A DNA stretch of 37,441 nucleotides, taken from NCBI GenBank assembly GCA_965649545.1, contig CBFGLF010000004.1, positions 1 to 37,441 of the forward strand. Reading direction: 5' to 3'. A model generated the notes under the pieces. That model did no database searches. It was given only the letters and a program-made list of their open reading frames with translations, and was not told the DNA's origin. Below, piece by piece: positions 15,695 through 22,996 of this stretch. This stretch comes from CABHOJ01 sp965649545 (GTDB taxonomy: Bacteria; Pseudomonadota; Gammaproteobacteria; Burkholderiales; Methylophilaceae). Numbering within the stretch: the stretch's first letter is position 1; every line of letters begins with the position of its first letter. The translations under genes and the position numbers were made by a program.

Positions 15695-17335
15695 ATGGCT
15701 GCAAAACAAGTAATTTTCGGCGATGAGGCACGTGCCAAGATCGTCAATGGCGTCAACATCCTGGCGAATGCCGTCAAGGTGACGCTGGGCCCTAAGGGTC
15801 GTAACGTCGTGCTCGAGCGCTCTTTCGGCGCGCCGACCGTGACCAAGGACGGTGTGTCCGTGGCCAAGGAGATCGAGCTGAAGGACAAGCTGGAGAACAT
15901 GGGCGCACAACTGGTGAAGGAAGTCGCTTCCAAGACCTCCGACAACGCCGGTGACGGCACCACCACCGCGACCGTACTGGCACAAGCCATCGTTCGCGAA
16001 GGCTTCAAGTACGTTGCCGCCGGTTTCAACCCGACCGACCTCAAGCGCGGTATCGACAAGGCGGTGATCGCCATCGTCGAAGAGATCAAGAAGATCTCCA
16101 AGCCGACCACCACCAGCAAGGAGATCGCTCAAGTCGGTTCCATCTCCGCCAACTCCGACACCGATATCGGTCAGATCATCGCCGATGCGATGGACAAGGT
16201 CGGCAAGGAAGGCGTCATCACCGTGGAAGACGGTTCCGGCCTGCAGAACGAACTGGATGTCGTCGAAGGCATGCAATTCGACCGTGGTTACCTGTCCCCC
16301 TACTTCATCAACAACGCCGACCGTCAGATCGCGTTGCTGGAAAATCCGTTCGTACTGCTGTACGACAAGAAGATCTCCAACATCCGTGACCTGCTGCCTG
16401 CGCTGGAGCAAGTCGCCAAGGCTGGCCGTCCTCTGCTGATCATCGCAGAAGACATCGAAGGCGAAGCCCTGGCCACCCTGGTCGTCAACAACATCCGCGG
16501 CATCCTGAAGACCGTCGCCGTCAAGGCTCCTGGCTTCGGCGACCGTCGCAAGGCGATGCTGGAAGATATCGCCATCCTCACCGGTGGTACCGTGATCGCT
16601 GAAGAACTCGGCCTCAAGCTCGAGAACGTCAGCCTCAACGACCTCGGCCAAGCCAAGCGCATCGAAGTGGGCAAGGAAGACACCACCATCATCGACGGCG
16701 CAGGTAACGAAGACAGCATCAAGAGCCGCATCACCCAGATCAAGAAGCAGATCGAGGAAGCCACCAGCGATTACGACCGTGAGAAGCTGCAAGAGCGTGT
16801 CGCCAAGCTGGCAGGCGGTGTTGCCGTGATCAAGGTCGGCGCTGCCACCGAGATCGAAATGAAGGAAAAGAAGGCCCGTGTTGAAGATGCATTGCACGCG
16901 ACCCGTGCCGCCGTCGAAGAAGGTATCGTCGCCGGTGGTGGCGTAGCCCTGCTGCGCGCCCGCTCCGCGATCAAGGAACTGAAGGGTGACAACCCGGATC
17001 AGGACGCCGGTATCAAGATCGTGCTGCGCGCGATCGAAGAGCCACTGCGCCAGATCGTGGCCAATGCCGGTGACGAGCCATCCGTGGTCGTCAACAAGGT
17101 CCTCGAAGGCAAGGGTAACTACGGTTACAACGCTGCCAACGGCACCTACGGCGACCTGGTCGAGCTGGGCGTACTGGATCCAGCCAAGGTCACGCGTTCC
17201 GCACTGCAGAACGCTGCCTCCGTTGCAGCTCTGATCCTGACCACCGACGCACTGGTAGCCGAGCTGCCGAAGGAAGATGCGCCGGCGATGGGTGGTGATA
17301 TGGGCGGTATGGGTGGCATGGGCGGCATGATGTAA
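15695..17335 (+). CDS. groEL: chaperonin GroEL
   Basis: The 546-residue Cpn60 subunit folds proteins inside a double heptameric ring with ATP. It has the ATP-binding GDGTTTATVLAQ motif (about 86-97), the apical and hinge domains, and the usual GGM-rich C-terminal tail (GGMGGMGGMM). AGGAG precedes the ATG. Codon use is strongly biased to preferred codons, as expected for a very highly expressed gene. A long imperfect palindrome begins immediately after the stop, and a strong terminator lies about 165 bases on. Confidence 0.99.
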   Translation: MAAKQVIFGDEARAKIVNGVNILANAVKVTLGPKGRNVVLERSFGAPTVTKDGVSVAKEIELKDKLENMGAQLVKEVASKTSDNAGDGTTTATVLAQAIVREGFKYVAAGFNPTDLKRGIDKAVIAIVEEIKKISKPTTTSKEIAQVGSISANSDTDIGQIIADAMDKVGKEGVITVEDGSGLQNELDVVEGMQFDRGYLSPYFINNADRQIALLENPFVLLYDKKISNIRDLLPALEQVAKAGRPLLIIAEDIEGEALATLVVNNIRGILKTVAVKAPGFGDRRKAMLEDIAILTGGTVIAEELGLKLENVSLNDLGQAKRIEVGKEDTTIIDGAGNEDSIKSRITQIKKQIEEATSDYDREKLQERVAKLAGGVAVIKVGAATEIEMKEKKARVEDALHATRAAVEEGIVAGGGVALLRARSAIKELKGDNPDQDAGIKIVLRAIEEPLRQIVANAGDEPSVVVNKVLEGKGNYGYNAANGTYGDLVELGVLDPAKVTRSALQNAASVAALILTTDALVAELPKEDAPAMGGDMGGMGGMGGMM

Positions 17336-17477
17336 AAGCTGTATGAAAAATGCCTGCGCTCGCCATCTCGGGTTTGCGCGGTGCTCGGAATCCTCAAGTA
17401 CTTAAATGTACATTCCGGTTCCTGTGCTCCGTGCGCACCCGACCTGACATCGCTCGGCAGATTTTTCAATACAGCTT
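17336..17477. repeat. 142-base imperfect palindromic intergenic element
   Basis: The outer arms AAGCTGTAT (17336-17344) and ATACAGCTT (17469-17477) pair perfectly. The arms continue inwards with interrupted pairing (for example AAAAATGCC with GGCAGATTTTT, and TCGGGT with ACCCGA) to a centre with GTAC (17398-17401) and GTAC (17408-17411). It begins at the base after the groEL stop. The 16 bases 17374-17389 recur at 31713-31728, so it is likely one copy of a dispersed family in this genome rather than a groEL-specific structure. Confidence 0.75.
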
Positions 17478-17494
17478 GGCCTATCCGCCAAGTG

Positions 17495-17522
17495 AAAAAG
17501 CCCCGCAATCGCGGGGCTTTTT
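17495..17522. terminator. intrinsic terminator of groESL
   Basis: GCCCCGC (17500-17506) pairs with GCGGGGC (17511-17517) across a 4-base loop. It is preceded by five A residues and followed by five T residues, so it works on both strands in principle. It should end the groESL transcript after the palindromic element. Confidence 0.93.
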
Positions 17523-17670
17523 CTTTGTGTACCCAGCTCACTCTCCGCGCGATGGAAAAATTCTCCAGATGACGCTTTACGCAGCGGAAATGTTGAGGCT
17601 ATACTTGCTGCAAATACCCGATGCACTGTAAGGCTATTCGTTCGGATCGCAATGAACGGATCCTGCAGGC

Positions 17671-17706
17671 AAAAAAAACCCCGATTAAAGGGGATTAAAA
17701 TCGGGG
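17671..17706 (-). terminator. intrinsic terminator with eight-U tract
   Basis: A perfect 8-base-pair stem (17679-17686 with 17699-17706) and a 12-base loop is followed on the minus strand by eight U residues (17671-17678). No minus-strand protein gene ends here, which is the main argument for a small RNA gene upstream of it. Confidence 0.85.
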
Positions 17707-17804
17707 GTAATAAAAGCCTCATCAGATAAGGCTTCCCGCTCAGGGAGGGAAAGCGGGAGACGAAATAAATCCGTCTGTTTCTAGGACAGACCACGTCCTT
17801 TTTT
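17671..17804 (-). ncRNA. candidate structured small RNA, minus strand
   Basis: Read on the minus strand, four hairpins follow one another: GTCTGT/ACAGAC (17773-17791), CCCGCT/AGCGGG (17735-17757) with a C-rich 11-base loop TTCCCTCCCTG, AAGCCT/AGGCTT (17714-17734), and a terminator hairpin CCCCGATT/AATCGGGG with eight U residues. No coding frame fits. The C-rich loop is complementary to Shine-Dalgarno sequences, a feature of many target-binding small RNAs. No promoter was identified with confidence, so the 5-prime end is a guess; the region between 17523 and 17670 shows nothing further. A plus-strand RNA ending in the weak GGAC/GTCC-T6 hairpin (17784-17804) is the alternative. Confidence 0.55.
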
Positions 17805-17857
17805 AGTTCCAATGCCCCAGCCTGTTTTCATGCATACGGCATGCGATAATAGTCAGC

Positions 17858-20017
17858 ATGAATACACCCGCCAGCTCCGATTCCCTGCTTTCCGGTCTCA
17901 ACGATAAACAGCTAGAAGCCGTGACATTGCCGCATCAGTCGGCCCTGATCCTGGCAGGCGCCGGCAGTGGCAAGACGCGTGTGCTGACGACCCGTATCGC
18001 CTGGCTGATCCAGACCGGGCAAGTCTCGCCGCATGGGCTCCTGGCCGTCACGTTCACCAACAAGGCCGCCAAGGAGATGCTGTCGCGCTTGTCGGCGATG
18101 TTGCCCATCAATACGCGCGGCATGTGGGTCGGCACCTTCCATGGCCTGTGTAACCGCCTGCTGCGTGCCCATCATCGCGAAGCCTTGTTGCCGGCGACCT
18201 TCCAGATCCTCGACACCGCCGACCAGCTCTCGGCCATCAAGCGCCTGATGAAGGCCATGAACATCGATGACGAGAAGTTCCCGCCCAAGCAGGTCATGGG
18301 CTATATCAACAGCTGCAAGGAAGAGGGCCTGCGGGCAGACGCGGTCGACGCCTATGACGCCCACTCGCAGCGTATGCGCGAGGTGTTCGCCGAATACGAC
18401 AAGCAATGCCAGCGTGAAGGCGTGGTGGACTTCGCCGAGTTGCTGCTGCGCTGCTACGAGCTGCTGAGTCGGGAGCCCGGCATCCGCCAGCATTACCAGA
18501 GTCGATTCAGGTACATCCTGGTCGACGAGTTCCAGGACACCAACCGCCTGCAGTACCTGTGGCTCAAACTGCTCGCCGGTAGCGATAACTGCGTATTCGC
18601 CGTCGGTGACGACGACCAGTCGATCTATGCGTTTCGCGGCGCCCGCGTCGGCAATATGCGGGATTTCGAGCAGGATTTCGCCGTCGAGAACATCGTCAAG
18701 CTGGAGCAGAACTATCGCTCGCACAGCAACATCCTCGATGCCGCCAACGCCATCATCACCCACAACCGCAACCGCCTGGGCAAGAACCTCTGGACCGCCG
18801 CCGGCAAGGGCGAACCAGTGCGGGTCTATCAGGCATACAACGATATCGACGAAGCCAATTTCATCGTCGACGAGGTGAAATCGCTGCATGCCGAAGGCAC
18901 CGAATTGCGCGAGATCGCGCTGCTCTACCGCTCCAACGCCCAGTCGCGGGTGCTGGAACACGCGCTGTTCACCGCCGGCCTGCCGTATCGCGTCTATGGC
19001 GGCTTGCGCTTCTTCGAGCGCGCCGAGATCAAGCACGCCCTCGCCTACATGCGCCTGATCGCGAACCCGGACGACGATACCGCCCTATTGCGCGTGATCA
19101 ACTTCCCGACCCGCGGTATCGGTGCCCGCAGTCTGGAGCAACTGCAGGAGGCGGCACGTCAGCAGAACAACAGCCTGTGGCAGGCCGCATTGCAAAGTAG
19201 CGGCAAGATCGCGGCTTTCGTCGCCCTCATCAAGCAGATGCAGGAAGAGGCCATCGGCATCAGCCTGCCGGAAGTCGCCGAGCTGGCGACCACGATGTCC
19301 GGCCTCAAGACCTTCTACCAGACGGAAAAGGAAGGTGAGGATCGTATCGCCAACCTGGAGGAACTGGTCTCGGCAGCCACCTCCTTCATGAATCAGGATA
19401 TCGGCCTGAGCGTGGATGAGAACGGCGAGGTGGCGCAGTCGCTACTGACGCAATTCCTGACACACGCCAGCCTAGAAGCCGGCGAGCATCAGGCCGAGGC
19501 TGGGCGAGACGCCTTGCAGTTGATGACCGTGCATTCGGCCAAAGGCCTGGAATTCAAGGCGGTCTTCATCAGCGGGCTGGAAGAAGGCCTCTGCCCGCAT
19601 GAGCAGAGTCTCTATGAGGCAAGCGGACTCGAGGAGGAGCGTCGCCTGATGTATGTCGCGGTCACGCGCGCCCGACGCCGGCTCTACCTGAGTCACGCGC
19701 AAAGTCGGATGCTGCACGGGCAGGTCCGCTACGGCATCCCGTCGAGATTCCTGGACGAGATCCCGGAGGCGTTGCTCAAGCGCTTGAACGCGACGCCGGT
19801 CGCCAAACCCAGTTACAGTTCACCTGTCGCATCCGGCGCCAGCCAGCGCAGCCATATGCCATGGAAGATCGGGCAGGCCGTCGCGCATAGCAAGTTCGGT
19901 CAGGGGGTGGTGGTGAATTACGAGGGCAATGCGGATGACCTGCGCGTGCAGGTCAATTTCGGTCGCGAAGGTCTGAAATGGCTGGCGCTGGAATACGCCA
20001 AGCTTGAGGCGATCTAG
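17858..20017 (+). CDS. uvrD: DNA helicase II
   Basis: The 719-residue superfamily 1 helicase unwinds DNA 3-prime to 5-prime in nucleotide excision repair and mismatch repair. The Walker A motif is AGAGSGKT with K39. Motif II reads LVDEFQDTN, motif III GDDDQSIYAFRGA, and motif VI VAVTRARRRLYL. The C-terminal end (WKIGQAVAHSKFGQGVVVNYEG, then LEYAKLEAI) is that of UvrD rather than Rep. Ribosome binding sequence at the start is weak. A GATAAT -10-like hexamer lies about 15 bases before the ATG; no convincing LexA box is seen. Confidence 0.97.
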   Translation: MNTPASSDSLLSGLNDKQLEAVTLPHQSALILAGAGSGKTRVLTTRIAWLIQTGQVSPHGLLAVTFTNKAAKEMLSRLSAMLPINTRGMWVGTFHGLCNRLLRAHHREALLPATFQILDTADQLSAIKRLMKAMNIDDEKFPPKQVMGYINSCKEEGLRADAVDAYDAHSQRMREVFAEYDKQCQREGVVDFAELLLRCYELLSREPGIRQHYQSRFRYILVDEFQDTNRLQYLWLKLLAGSDNCVFAVGDDDQSIYAFRGARVGNMRDFEQDFAVENIVKLEQNYRSHSNILDAANAIITHNRNRLGKNLWTAAGKGEPVRVYQAYNDIDEANFIVDEVKSLHAEGTELREIALLYRSNAQSRVLEHALFTAGLPYRVYGGLRFFERAEIKHALAYMRLIANPDDDTALLRVINFPTRGIGARSLEQLQEAARQQNNSLWQAALQSSGKIAAFVALIKQMQEEAIGISLPEVAELATTMSGLKTFYQTEKEGEDRIANLEELVSAATSFMNQDIGLSVDENGEVAQSLLTQFLTHASLEAGEHQAEAGRDALQLMTVHSAKGLEFKAVFISGLEEGLCPHEQSLYEASGLEEERRLMYVAVTRARRRLYLSHAQSRMLHGQVRYGIPSRFLDEIPEALLKRLNATPVAKPSYSSPVASGASQRSHMPWKIGQAVAHSKFGQGVVVNYEGNADDLRVQVNFGREGLKWLALEYAKLEAI

Positions 20018-20039
20018 CCCTCGCTTCTCACTCGCGTTT

Positions 20040-20801
20040 CTAGTCCTCTTCGTCGACGGTCGCGACCTGCGCTTCCTCGATCACGAAGATATCGCGGTAG
20101 CTGATGTAGAGCGAAGCGATCATGGTCGGGATCATCACCAGCATACCGAGGAACAATGGCAAGGCGGCTAACACCAGCAACACGGTCGCGATGACGCTGT
20201 AGATGAAGAACGGCCAGATGTTGCGCAGGCAAGCGAAGAAACTCTGCTTCATCGCCTGCACGGCGGTCATGTTGTGGAAAGTGACCAGGACAGGCGCGAA
20301 CCAGTAAGCCATCACCAGCGGCAGCATGAGCGCCAGCCCCAGCAGCATGGTCAGCATGAAGCCGTCGTTCAGCGCGGCGGCCGCCTGTTCCTGACTCAGC
20401 TTCTCGCCCGAGACCATCGCTTGCAACATGGCCTGATCGGTCCCGGCGAAGATGATCCCCACCACGACGATGGCACCTGTCAGGTAGATGCCGCCGACCG
20501 TCACCAGCTGCGCCGTGTGATGCTTGAATCCGGCGAACAGATGCGCGATCTCCAGTTCCTCGCCTTTCTCCAGCGCCCGGCACCCGATCATGAACCCGGC
20601 AACGAACACTGGCGCCAGCAGGTTCAGCACGATGGGGCCGATGAGTTTGACGGTGGAGAGCAGCATGCCGATCAGCAGATAGATGAAGAGCAAGGCGATC
20701 CAGATCACCGGGCTGCGCCGGAACACGGCGAACCCGTCCACGATCCATTTCCATCCGTGCAAGGCGTTCAGTTGTTTCGTCGCGAGATTCGGAGTGCTCA
20801 T
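20040..20801 (-). CDS. BPSS1780 family membrane protein
   Basis: The 253-residue protein opens with the family signature LNALHGWKWIVDGFAVFRRSPVIW and has about six hydrophobic segments: roughly 31-50, 55-75, 100-120, 150-175, 195-235 in pairs. It is an inner-membrane protein of unknown function found widely in betaproteobacteria. The C-terminus is acidic (ATVDEED). It ends facing uvrD, 22 bases from that gene's stop, and lies downstream of thrB with a 15-base gap, so it is probably on the thrB transcript. Confidence 0.9.
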   Translation of the reverse strand: MSTPNLATKQLNALHGWKWIVDGFAVFRRSPVIWIALLFIYLLIGMLLSTVKLIGPIVLNLLAPVFVAGFMIGCRALEKGEELEIAHLFAGFKHHTAQLVTVGGIYLTGAIVVVGIIFAGTDQAMLQAMVSGEKLSQEQAAAALNDGFMLTMLLGLALMLPLVMAYWFAPVLVTFHNMTAVQAMKQSFFACLRNIWPFFIYSVIATVLLVLAALPLFLGMLVMIPTMIASLYISYRDIFVIEEAQVATVDEED

Positions 20802-20816
20802 AGGTGTTTCCCCGGG

Positions 20817-21764
20817 TTAAGCATGAAGGTTCATGACGGCAGGTTGCTGGATACGTGACTTCAGTATCTTCTGGAAATGTTGTGGGTCTTTGGCGTGGGT
20901 CAGCTCGCCATCCTGCGGGTAATGCAGGTCATACAGCCGAGACAACCAGAACCGGAGCGCGGCCATGCGCATCAGCGCAGGCCATGCCGCCGATTCGGCC
21001 TCGCTGAACGGCCGGGCCGCATGATACGCCTTGAGTAGCGGCTGCACTCTGGTCTCATCCAGGCTGCCGTCAGGCGCGACACACCAATCGTTGACGGCGA
21101 TGGCCACATCGTAGAGCAGCAGGTCGTCACATGCGTAGTAGAAATCGATCAGCCCGCCCAGCGTATCGCCATCGAACAGGACATTGTCGCGGAACAGGTC
21201 GGCGTGGATCACCCCGCGTGGCAGGTGCCGCAGATCCAGTGCGGCTTCGAACGCCAGTTCGGCCTGCAACATCGCCTGATCCTCGGCGCCAAGGAAACGC
21301 ATCACGCTATCCGCGGTTCGTTTGCGCCACATCTGGTCCCGCGGGTTATCCATGTGCTGGCCGAAAGAACGGCCGGCGATATGCAATTCGGCCAGCACCC
21401 GGCCGACGGCCGCGCACTGTGCTGGATTCGGTGCCGTGACATCCTTGCCGCGCAGGCAGGTCACCAGCGCCGCCGGCTTGCCGTTGAGTTCCCCCAGGCT
21501 GTGGCCGTCATGGTCGGCGACAGGATGCGGACAAGGGACGCCGTGATCTGCCAGGTGCGCCATGAGGTCGAGGAAGTAAGGCAACTCGGCCGCTTCATTG
21601 CGTTCGAACAGCGTCAGCACATAACGACCGCTGGCGGTGGTGACGAAGTAATTGGTGTTGGTGATGCCAGCGGCGATGCCTTTGAGCTCACGCAACTCTC
21701 CCAGCGGGTAGGCCTGCAGCCATTGCTGCAATTGTGGGACGGTGACGGTGGTGAATACGGACAT
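20817..21764 (-). CDS. thrB: homoserine kinase, aminoglycoside-phosphotransferase type
   Basis: The 315-residue protein belongs to the choline-kinase/APH-like homoserine kinases used by many betaproteobacteria and pseudomonads instead of the GHMP type. It phosphorylates homoserine on the way to threonine. The catalytic segment is VIHADLFRDNVLF (D189, N194) and the metal Asp is D207 (LIDFYY); AGITNTNYFV near residue 31 is the nucleotide loop. No Shine-Dalgarno sequence stands before the ATG at 21762-21764. A strong hairpin with a U-tract ends directly at the start codon, which may limit expression from upstream. The DUF2782 gene lies 39 bases upstream. Confidence 0.93.
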   Translation of the reverse strand: MSVFTTVTVPQLQQWLQAYPLGELRELKGIAAGITNTNYFVTTASGRYVLTLFERNEAAELPYFLDLMAHLADHGVPCPHPVADHDGHSLGELNGKPAALVTCLRGKDVTAPNPAQCAAVGRVLAELHIAGRSFGQHMDNPRDQMWRKRTADSVMRFLGAEDQAMLQAELAFEAALDLRHLPRGVIHADLFRDNVLFDGDTLGGLIDFYYACDDLLLYDVAIAVNDWCVAPDGSLDETRVQPLLKAYHAARPFSEAESAAWPALMRMAALRFWLSRLYDLHYPQDGELTHAKDPQHFQKILKSRIQQPAVMNLHA

Positions 21765-21795
21765 AAAAACTTTAAGAGGGCTTTTCAGCCCTCTT
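21765..21795 (-). terminator. hairpin with U-tract abutting the thrB start codon
   Basis: AAGAGGGC (21774-21781) pairs perfectly with GCCCTCTT (21788-21795) over a 6-base loop. On the minus strand it is followed by AAAGUUUUU and then the AUG of thrB. It resembles an intrinsic terminator for the DUF2782 gene, or an attenuator of thrB; the only SD-like bases (GAGGG) are inside the stem. Confidence 0.7.
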
Positions 21796-21803
21796 CAAGA
21801 AAA

Positions 21804-22142
21804 CTAGAAATTGAACAACACCCATTTAGGGATGACGAGTGGCGCGGTCGGGCCCTCCATGCGAGACCAGCCGCTATCCTGGTCTTCTTTCATGAGGTAG
21901 TAAGGCGTGCCGTGCGGCGGCGTCACTTTCATCATGTAGAGCTCGCCATTGATACGGTATTCCTCGACGGTATCCTCACCCTTCTTGATGATGGTCACGT
22001 CAGGTTCGGCAGCGGGATCGCCTTCCGTCACCCCGGGAGGAGGCGGCACGTCCGGCAAAGGCTCCAGCTTGGGTTCACCGGCGGCATAAGTAGCCATCGG
22101 CAAAGCGAGAGCCAAAACGATCAAGGTGCGTAACAGGCGCAT
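21804..22142 (-). CDS. DUF2782 domain protein, exported
   Basis: The 112-residue protein has a signal peptide (MRLLRTLIVLALALPMATYAA), a Pro-rich acidic linker (LEPLPDVPPPPGVTEGDPAAEPDV), and the DUF2782 core (VTIIKKGEDTVEEYRINGELYMMKVTPPHGTPYYLM). Family function is unknown; such genes are regularly found beside thrB and polA in betaproteobacteria, as here. The start at 22142 has GAGG 5 to 7 bases upstream and begins the signal peptide; an earlier in-frame ATG at 22157 lacks this. A periplasmic location is inferred. Confidence 0.88.
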   Translation of the reverse strand: MRLLRTLIVLALALPMATYAAGEPKLEPLPDVPPPPGVTEGDPAAEPDVTIIKKGEDTVEEYRINGELYMMKVTPPHGTPYYLMKEDQDSGWSRMEGPTAPLVIPKWVLFNF

Positions 22143-22254
22143 GCTAACCTCGTACAAAAGGGTGTAGACAGGATTCTAGCAAAAAGCGTTCGCTTGAAGG
22201 TGAATCGCCGCAAAAAAGCCAGCTGCAAGGCCGCCCCGACGGCATGCCCCGGCA

Positions 22255-22983
22255 TCACAGGTAGAGCTGCACCTGACGTTCGGCCGGCGAAGGCTCGAAA
22301 CCGCGTGTCTCGTAGTGCTTGAAGATGGCTTCCACCACCTTGGCAGGCTCGTCGATCACCTGCACCAGGTCCATGTCCTCTGGCGACACCATGCCCTCCG
22401 CCACCAGCGCGCTGCGGAACCAGTCCAGCATCCCCTGCCAGAACGGGGCGCAGACCAGGATGATGGGGATCTTGCGGGTCTTCTTGGTCTGGATCAGGGT
22501 CAGGGCTTCCATCAGCTCGTCCAGCGTACCAAAACCGCCGGGCATCACCACATAGGCGGACGCGTTCTTGACGAACATGACCTTGCGCATATAAAAGTGC
22601 GAGAAGTTCTGGCTGAGGTCCTGGTACTCGTTGCTGACCTGTTCGTGCGGCAACTCGATATTGAGGCCGATGCTCAGCGACTTGCCATGGAACGCTCCCT
22701 TGTTGGCGGCCTCCATGATGCCGGGGCCACCACCGGAGATGACGCTGAAACCGGCGTCCGACAGCTGGCGGGCGATCTCTTCGGTCAGTTTGTAATAAGG
22801 GTGGTCTGGCGGCGTGCGGGCACTACCGAAAATGGACACCGCCGGCGTGATTTGCTTGAGGCGTTCGGTCGCATCGACGAACTCTGCCATAATCTCGAAG
22901 GCGTGCCAGGACTCGCGGGCCGTGTGATTGTTTTGCAGCATGTCCGGGTCGAGTAATTTAGGTATTTTTTTAGCAGCAGACAT
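22255..22983 (-). CDS. LOG family protein (TIGR00730 type)
   Basis: The 242-residue Rossmann-fold protein carries the phosphoribohydrolase motifs SGGGPGIMEAANKGA and MPGGFGTLDELMEALTLIQ. LOG-type members release the base from nucleoside 5-prime monophosphates, known from plant cytokinin activation; in this bacterial branch the physiological substrate is not established. The N-terminal 40 residues are an extension before the Rossmann core. Its ATG (22981-22983) is only 13 bases from the polA ATG on the other strand. The palindrome GGATATCC between them gives the only SD-like GGA for each gene. Confidence 0.9.
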   Translation of the reverse strand: MSAAKKIPKLLDPDMLQNNHTARESWHAFEIMAEFVDATERLKQITPAVSIFGSARTPPDHPYYKLTEEIARQLSDAGFSVISGGGPGIMEAANKGAFHGKSLSIGLNIELPHEQVSNEYQDLSQNFSHFYMRKVMFVKNASAYVVMPGGFGTLDELMEALTLIQTKKTRKIPIILVCAPFWQGMLDWFRSALVAEGMVSPEDMDLVQVIDEPAKVVEAIFKHYETRGFEPSPAERQVQLYL

Positions 22984-22996
22984 AGCGGATATCCAA

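Noticed and set aside
15647..16897. Minus-strand open frame of 416 codons opposite groEL
   Set aside because: It mirrors the strongly biased groEL codons and shows no recognisable domain.
17820..17857. Possible LexA box upstream of uvrD
   Set aside because: A CTGT is present, but no matching half-site at the right distance was found.
17912..19036. Minus-strand open frame of 374 codons opposite uvrD
   Set aside because: Shadow of uvrD; no start signal or known motif.
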